10,368 bases of DNA, from the NCBI GenBank assembly GCA_045632525.1, contig JAZQWV010000058.1:1-10368 (forward strand). The letters run 5' to 3'. Under the pieces are notes generated by a model. It saw nothing but the letters and a program-made list of their open reading frames with translations, was not told the DNA's origin and ran no database searches. The DNA comes from Fimenecus sp045632525 (GTDB lineage Bacteria; Bacillota; Clostridia; Oscillospirales; Acutalibacteraceae). The translations under genes were made by a program, and so were the position numbers. Position 1 is the first letter of the stretch. Each line of letters opens with the position of its first letter. This document shows positions 6,567-10,368 of the stretch, in pieces.

Positions 6567-7331
6567 ATGAGCAAAAAGATTATAGCAGTATCTCTCGCAC
6601 TTTTTCTTATAGTTACTTGCTTTGTTGCTTGTGGCAAAAAATATGAAACAACAAAGATTAATGGTGAAGAAGTAATCTTGGTTACAGATAAAAACGGTCA
6701 ACCAGTAATCAATGAAAACAACGAGTTAGTTGCATTGGTAACAGACAGAGCTGGCGAAGTTCTCACTTATGAAAATGGCGAAAACCAGACTCGTTATATT
6801 GGACTTCAAAATGCACTTGAAATTGAAGATGTAGCTTATGGTGAGCATTATAAGTTCAACATATTAAGTGGTTGGGAAATGGGCTCAGGTCCAAGACTTA
6901 ATAAAAAAGGAACAGATGGCAAATGCTATATTGAGTTTACACAGACTTATACTTTAAAAATGAATGAGATTTTCATTGATGCTTTTGCTGATACAGATAA
7001 AGCAAATGAAGATATTCAAAAAGCTTTTGAAGATGAAGCAAAAATGAAAGAGCTTATTAAGAACAACCCTGCTCTTGCAAAATATGAAGGTTGTAAGTAT
7101 ACAATCGATTCACAAGATACAACATTTACAAGCAAGGCTTACCCTTGCAGAAAATATGTTCATAAGATTGTTAATGCTGAAGGTGATGTTGTTCACTATG
7201 TAAATAGTTATTATTTCCTTGCAAGCAAAACAATTTATTGTGTAAGTTACAACTGTGTAGATGGCATTGGTTATGATGCAGAATTTGATTTTGATGCATA
7301 TCTCAGAACAAACTTTACATTTGTTGACTAA
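6567..7331 (+). CDS. Unrecognised lipoprotein with a tandem repeat near the N-terminus
   Basis: I do not recognise this 254-residue protein. It starts with a clear lipoprotein signal: Lys at 3-4, a hydrophobic core 5-20 and lipobox FVAC with C22. Two 19-residue units follow at 35-53 and 54-72, both carrying LVTD(K/R)xG(Q/E) and ending EN-x-E; such VTD/NG repeats resemble spacers seen between the anchor and the functional domain of clostridial surface lipoproteins. The C-terminal part (about 90-254) is mixed alpha/beta with aromatic residues. It has five cysteines (120, 176, 194, 225, 230), which is unusual for an exported clostridial protein. ATG 6567 has AAAGGAAG 8 nt upstream. It follows the DUF3048 gene by 28 bp and precedes a strong terminator, so it is the last gene of that operon. 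Confidence 0.85.
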   Translation: MSKKIIAVSLALFLIVTCFVACGKKYETTKINGEEVILVTDKNGQPVINENNELVALVTDRAGEVLTYENGENQTRYIGLQNALEIEDVAYGEHYKFNILSGWEMGSGPRLNKKGTDGKCYIEFTQTYTLKMNEIFIDAFADTDKANEDIQKAFEDEAKMKELIKNNPALAKYEGCKYTIDSQDTTFTSKAYPCRKYVHKIVNAEGDVVHYVNSYYFLASKTIYCVSYNCVDGIGYDAEFDFDAYLRTNFTFVD

Positions 7332-7354
7332 TTAAATACTAATATATAGTATAT

Positions 7355-7381
7355 GACGGGGTTTTTTGCCCCGTCTTTTTT
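7355..7381 (+). terminator. Strong Rho-independent terminator after the lipoprotein genes
   Basis: GACGGGG (7355-7361) and CCCCGTC (7369-7375) form a perfect 7-bp stem with a 7-nt loop, followed by six T residues (7376-7381). It ends the serS/lipoprotein transcription unit, 24 bp after the last stop codon. Confidence 0.95.
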
Positions 7382-7406
7382 GTTAATATAGAATTAGAGA
7401 AATTTG

Positions 7407-7624
7407 AATTTGTTGAACTCTTTTTAATTGTATTTTCTTTGGCTCCCTCTGACGAGGGAGCTGTCGAGCGTATGCGAGACTGAGGGAGAGATAGTTTAGA
7501 ATTAATTTGATTTTGCTTATCTCTCCCTCCGTCAAAATCAAAGATTTTGCCACCTCCCTCGTCAGAGGGAGGCAAGAACATCACCATATAAATTAACTCT
7601 ACAAACCCCAATTTGTTGAACTCT
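7407..7624 (+). repeat. 15-bp direct repeat flanking the palindromic element
   Basis: AATTTGTTGAACTCT occurs at 7407-7421 and again, identical, at 7610-7624. The copies lie 19 bp before and 36 bp after the MITE-like element at 7441-7573. They do not abut it, so they are not a simple target-site duplication, but both copies are followed by AT-rich sequence containing AATT. Confidence 0.7.
7441..7573. mobile_element. MITE-like palindromic element with hairpin ends
   Basis: The left end GGCTCCCTCTGACGAGGGAG (7441-7460) matches the reverse complement of the right end (7554-7573) at 19 of 20 positions. Each end is also a hairpin by itself: CTCCCTC (7443-7449)/GAGGGAG (7454-7460), and CTCCCTC (7554-7560)/GAGGGAG (7565-7571). 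An inner inverted repeat pairs GAGGGAGAGATA (7482-7493) with TATCTCTCCCTC (7518-7529). CAAAATC/GATTTTG (7533-7539/7543-7549) forms another hairpin. Its GC content is far above the surrounding sequence and it encodes nothing. From memory, very similar sequences are dispersed in gut clostridial genomes, which suggests a non-autonomous mobile repeat. No adjoining target-site duplication is evident. Confidence 0.75.
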
Positions 7625-7940
7625 ATAATTAGCGTCACAACTCTGATATTTTGTACTTTTTATATCTTTTCCCAACATCTTGACCTTTACACAACTGTCA
7701 TACCCAATATATAGTAAATCGCGGATAAAAAACAAAGTTATTAGACAAAAAAGCCTTGAAGTGTTTATTAACTTGTCAAGTTTTTAGATGTTTTTTAACT
7801 TAAAATCAACTTTTTGTTAAATTTTCAACACTATGTTGATAAAAATATTTTAAATTTTCGTCAATTTGTTAAATTTAAGTATTGTTTTAACCAATTAATA
7901 CAACAAATTGCACAAATAATAAAAAAATATGAACAAACTA
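7625..7940. other. AT-rich non-coding stretch, no gene seen
   Basis: This stretch has no ORF with a ribosome site. It contains the palindrome AACTTG-T-CAAGTT (7770-7782), an inverted repeat TCAACA-CTA-TGTTGA (7825-7839) and a 12-bp direct repeat TTTGTTAAATTT at 7813-7824 and 7865-7876. A TTG-initiated frame across 7814-8062 runs through the promoter and RNA gene downstream and is not credible. The high AT content may act as an UP-like region for the promoter at 7941, but that is inference. Confidence 0.55.
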
Positions 7941-7969
7941 TTGCTATTTTTTTCAATAATTTGTATAAT
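7941..7969 (+). promoter_or_regulatory. Near-consensus sigma-A promoter for the structured RNA
   Basis: TTGCTA (7941-7946) and a perfect TATAAT (7964-7969) are separated by exactly 17 bp. The predicted start of transcription is about 7976. A/T-runs lie just upstream (7921-7927) and a T-run fills the spacer. There is no credible coding region for the next 340 bp, so the product is most likely a non-coding RNA or a long 5' leader. Confidence 0.8.
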
Positions 7970-7975
7970 TGTTAT

Positions 7976-8275
7976 AACCATAGGAATGGTGTAATGGGTG
8001 AAGTGCCCCCTTTTATAGAAAAATGGGGTGTTTCTTCCGTGTTGATACACGTCCTAAGGTGACTCGGATGTGTATCATCAGTCTTCCGTAATTTCGTAAT
8101 TTTTTTGGCGGAAGAGATGGAAGACGGACCCGAGCAATTTAGAGCACTTTTGTCGAACTCTGCTGAATGTGACTTGAATTCACACAGCTGGGTCAGAGAG
8201 TGAGTGATTGATGCTCTCTAAAAATATCGCCTCTCCCATGGCGATGTAAAAATAATAATGGGGAACTATTTCACC
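7976..8275 (+). ncRNA. Candidate large structured RNA (about 300 nt) or leader
   Basis: Hand folding gives a closed multibranched structure. The ends pair: GGTGAA (7997-8002) with TTCACC (8270-8275), and CCCC (8006-8009) with GGGG (8260-8263). Helix 8033-8040/8117-8124 encloses two hairpins in a tight three-way junction. One is a 12-bp hairpin (8043-8054/8066-8077) with an 11-nt loop TAAGGTGACTC; the other is an 8-bp hairpin (8082-8089/8108-8115). Then GACCC-g-AGC (8127-8135) pairs with GCTGGGTC (8187-8194) around TGTGA/TCACA (8168-8172/8180-8184). Two simple hairpins follow at 8195-8219 and 8226-8245. No U-tract terminator follows, so it may be the 5' leader of the gene at 8323. It lacks RNase P, tmRNA and SRP signatures and is not the single rod of 6S RNA. 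The clostridial raiA motif is a possible match I cannot verify. Confidence 0.65.
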
Positions 8276-8312
8276 TTGCATATATAATATGTATGCAAAA
8301 TATAATAGGAGG
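8276..8312 (+). promoter_or_regulatory. Promoter with embedded inverted repeat, and strong RBS, for the surface-protein gene
   Basis: TTGCAT (8276-8281) and TATAAT (8301-8306) can serve as -35 and -10, although the 19-bp spacing is longer than ideal. A second TATAAT occurs at 8283-8288. The 7-bp inverted repeat TTGCATA (8276-8282)/TATGCAA (8292-8298) occupies the -35 box and spacer, as an operator would. AGGAGG (8307-8312) overlaps the region just after the -10. If this promoter is used with a normal start distance, the Shine-Dalgarno would lie at the very 5' end of the message; this may favour transcription from the upstream promoter at 7941. Confidence 0.5.
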
Positions 8313-8322
8313 AAAAAATATT

Positions 8323-10368
8323 ATGAACAAAACTAAAAAATTGTTAAGCGTTGTTCTTGCGATTGTTATGGCTTTGTCATGCATGAGTGTTACAGCATCA
8401 GCAGCTAAAACAGCTTATAAAACTGTTGATGAATTGACAGCTCTTGATGCTTATTCACCATATGGTCAAGTTACAAGACTTTCAACAGAAGAACGTACAT
8501 CAATCGTCTTTGACGCACTTGATAACTTACTTCCATCATTGAACATCAATATGGGTGAAGTATTCAACCTCCTTGGTTTGTCAGTTACTATCGACTTTAC
8601 ATCTATCGATAGACTTTGTTATTCTCTTGACACAATCAAGGATACATTTGAAAGCGGTCTTGCTTCTATCGCTATGGGTATCATCAACCTTGGTATCGCT
8701 GAATCTCTTGAAACAGGTACATGGGCAACTGGTATGAGCCGTGACGGCACAGCTCAGTTCACAATCCTTTCTGAGATTCTTGAACTCCTTAGCAACAATA
8801 CAACTCTTGTTGGTAAGGTATTCACAGACGGTCTTGACCTCGGTATTATCAGCCTTGGCGATATGTCAGCTATCGAAGAAATTATCTTCGACCTTCCATC
8901 AATGGTTAAGGGCCTTGTATTCCCAATGCTCGAAAGATGGGACGACACTCTTACAGAAATCAAGACTCTTGATACAAACGGTAAGGGCGACGGTAACGTT
9001 GAATCAACAGTGAACACATTCGTTAAGAGCCTTTTCACTAACGATATGTCAATCACAACTCTTAAGTATGACGCTGAAGGTAACATGACTTCAGAACATA
9101 CAAACTGGAAATCTTTTGCTACAGGTTCTGCAGCTCCTGGTACACCATCAGCTAACAGCCCAAGATGCTACTATCAGTTCAGCAGCACAACTCCTGGTTC
9201 TGTTATGACAGTTTACCACATTGTTGACGAAGCTGAAGCTAAAGCTCTTGCTAAGACTCCAGACGAAATCAATGGTAGCCCAGCAGCTTACACATACTTC
9301 AAAGAAAAGCAGACATTCGTTATGTCTCAGGAAGTTGAAGGCAGCGAAACATACGTTTGGAAAGCAACAGACGAATGGGGCAATCAGTGGAGCCTTAAAT
9401 GGTACAATGATAACTCTCCATTCCTTCCAGGATTTAGTGGTGATCAGATTGACCTCACAACAATGAGCCTTGCAGAACTTCTCTACAAGTTCGTTCCTGT
9501 TGTATTTGAAAACATGGCTCCAGTTATTCTTAACGGTTCAATCAAGAAGATTCTTGCTGACTTCCTTGGCGCTGACTTTACATATGTAGGTCAGGTTGGT
9601 AGCGACGCAGTTAACGCTCTTGCTGATTCTTCAAACACATTCTTCACAGAAGAACAGGGCGAATATCTTTGGGAATGGTCAAACTACGCAGTAATCAATG
9701 GTACTCACTACTATCGTTTTGAAGACCAGATTTTCGTTGGTGACCTTTCAAACAAGAATAACTACTTTGACATCATTAACTGGGATTATGAAATCGGTGG
9801 AGATTTCATGGATGAATTCGTTCCAACAAATGGCGGTTCATCAACAAATACACTCCTTATGAACTTCAACAACTTCCTTGTTAAGGTTGCTGAAACAGCT
9901 CTTAAACCATCAGCATCAACAGTTGATGCAATTTCTGGTTTTGAAGCAGAATGGGTACGCCCAGCTCTTACAAAGGGTGACAACTCAAATCTCGTTAATA
10001 CACTTAAGACAATTGCACAGGCTGTTATTGGTCTTGCTCCTCAGCACGTATTCGGTTCTGACTGGAAAACAAATGACAGATGCTATGTAAATCTTATGTT
10101 AGCTAATACTGGTATCGATGGTGCAGTTACTGTTGATGCAAGTATTGTAAACGATACAATTCTTACAGGTATCGCAGCTCACCTTGTAAATATGATTATG
10201 CCATCAATGTCACTTCCAGGTAAGGATGATATCCTTGCTTCAGGTGCTAAGGTTGGCGCAATCCTTGCAGCAGTTGTTCGTGAATTTGCAGCATATCTTG
10301 CTCCAGAATATAACTTTGATAATCTTATTTACACATCATTTGAAAACGGAACAAAGACATTCGTATCA
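8323..10368 (+). CDS. Large secreted protein of unknown function, 3' end outside the window
   Basis: An open frame of 682 codons runs from ATG 8323 to the last base without a stop. AGGAGG (8307-8312) is 10 nt upstream. Residues 1-28 are a classical Sec signal peptide: KTKK, a hydrophobic core and TASAA with likely cleavage after A27. C20 does not sit in a valid lipobox. The mature part alternates Leu/Ile/Val-rich helical segments (for example 150-200, 380-418, 510-530, 560-575, 610-660) with Trp/Tyr-rich, probably beta segments (345-361, 446-490). I recognise no domain; no dockerin, LPXTG or S-layer homology is visible, though the C-terminus is missing. Codons differ from the neighbours: Leu is mostly CTT, and AAC, GAC and TTC are used far more freely, with many AAG. 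This fits high expression. Function is not inferred. Confidence 0.9.
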   Translation, partial: MNKTKKLLSVVLAIVMALSCMSVTASAAKTAYKTVDELTALDAYSPYGQVTRLSTEERTSIVFDALDNLLPSLNINMGEVFNLLGLSVTIDFTSIDRLCYSLDTIKDTFESGLASIAMGIINLGIAESLETGTWATGMSRDGTAQFTILSEILELLSNNTTLVGKVFTDGLDLGIISLGDMSAIEEIIFDLPSMVKGLVFPMLERWDDTLTEIKTLDTNGKGDGNVESTVNTFVKSLFTNDMSITTLKYDAEGNMTSEHTNWKSFATGSAAPGTPSANSPRCYYQFSSTTPGSVMTVYHIVDEAEAKALAKTPDEINGSPAAYTYFKEKQTFVMSQEVEGSETYVWKATDEWGNQWSLKWYNDNSPFLPGFSGDQIDLTTMSLAELLYKFVPVVFENMAPVILNGSIKKILADFLGADFTYVGQVGSDAVNALADSSNTFFTEEQGEYLWEWSNYAVINGTHYYRFEDQIFVGDLSNKNNYFDIINWDYEIGGDFMDEFVPTNGGSSTNTLLMNFNNFLVKVAETALKPSASTVDAISGFEAEWVRPALTKGDNSNLVNTLKTIAQAVIGLAPQHVFGSDWKTNDRCYVNLMLANTGIDGAVTVDASIVNDTILTGIAAHLVNMIMPSMSLPGKDDILASGAKVGAILAAVVREFAAYLAPEYNFDNLIYTSFENGTKTFVS

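Noticed and set aside
7680..7708. Promoter beginning with TTGACC at 7680-7685
   Set aside because: No acceptable -10 hexamer lies 16-18 bp downstream; the nearest TATA-like sequence is too far.
7822..7842. DnaA-box-like TTATCAACA (reverse strand of 7834-7842), suggesting oriC
   Set aside because: It has one mismatch to TTATCCACA and I saw no cluster of further boxes or dnaA/dnaN genes; the inverted repeat alone explains it. The window is origin-proximal but not shown to contain oriC.
7814..8062. 82-codon TTG-initiated frame
   Set aside because: It has no ribosome site, runs across the sigma-A promoter and into the structured RNA, and its product has low-complexity AT-driven composition.
7976..8275. 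6S RNA, RNase P RNA, tmRNA or SRP RNA
   Set aside because: The fold is multibranched rather than a rod with a central bubble, and the conserved RNase P, tmRNA tag/TPsiC and SRP sequences were not found by eye.
8323..8390. Lipoprotein signal (C20) in the large exported protein
   Set aside because: The residues before C20 (A-L-S) do not fit a lipobox, and a good signal peptidase I site (TASA-A) follows.
8536..9020. EF-hand or dockerin loop around LDTNGKGDGN (residues 216-225 of the surface protein)
   Set aside because: The spacing of acidic residues does not fit the 12-residue calcium loop, and there is no second copy as dockerins require.
1..10368. Noc-binding site (ATTTCCCGGGAAAT type), CRISPR array, tRNA or rRNA genes
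   Set aside because: I looked for these by eye and saw no matching palindrome, regularly spaced repeats, or tRNA/rRNA signatures.

Overview
The window reads as a chromosomal, origin-proximal segment of a low-GC Gram-positive bacterium, most likely a gut-type clostridium near Oscillospiraceae/Ruminococcaceae. This rests on the AT-rich composition, the gene order mnmG-rsmG-noc-parA(soj)-parB(spo0J) that flanks oriC in Firmicutes, serS close by, lipoprotein signal peptides, and dispersed GC-rich palindromes of a kind I recall from gut Clostridia. The genus is inference.

Layout. Positions 1-2019 carry the end of mnmG (tRNA U34 modification), rsmG (16S rRNA m7G methyltransferase) and a ParB-family gene whose DNA-reading residues match Noc rather than ParB. 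A terminator-like hairpin, one perfect 16-bp parS site (2167-2182) and an extended -10 promoter fill the gap before parA and parB (2320-3957). A roughly 160-nt imperfect foldback occupies the whole parB-serS gap. serS (4139-5419) has active-site motifs of the archaeal-like SerRS type. It is followed by two lipoprotein genes in the same direction, a DUF3048/YerB-family protein and an unrecognised one, ending at a strong terminator (7355-7381).

Positions 7382-8322 hold no convincing gene. They contain a MITE-like palindromic element, an AT-rich stretch, a near-consensus sigma-A promoter and, directly downstream, a sequence that folds into a compact multibranched RNA of about 300 nt whose two ends pair. 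I regard this as the best candidate for something not explained by ordinary annotation. After it come a second promoter with an embedded inverted repeat and a large secreted-protein gene (8323 to the window end, still open) with codon use shifted as in highly expressed genes.

How the parts work together: ParA, ParB and parS form the chromosome-segregation module. Noc, if functional, would protect the nucleoid from division but should recognise a different site. mnmG and rsmG are translation-quality genes that traditionally sit beside this module. Every gene in the window is on the + strand. Two translation starts (rsmG and noc) share a 15-nt start context and each has an upstream anti-Shine-Dalgarno segment able to pair with it, strikingly so for noc.
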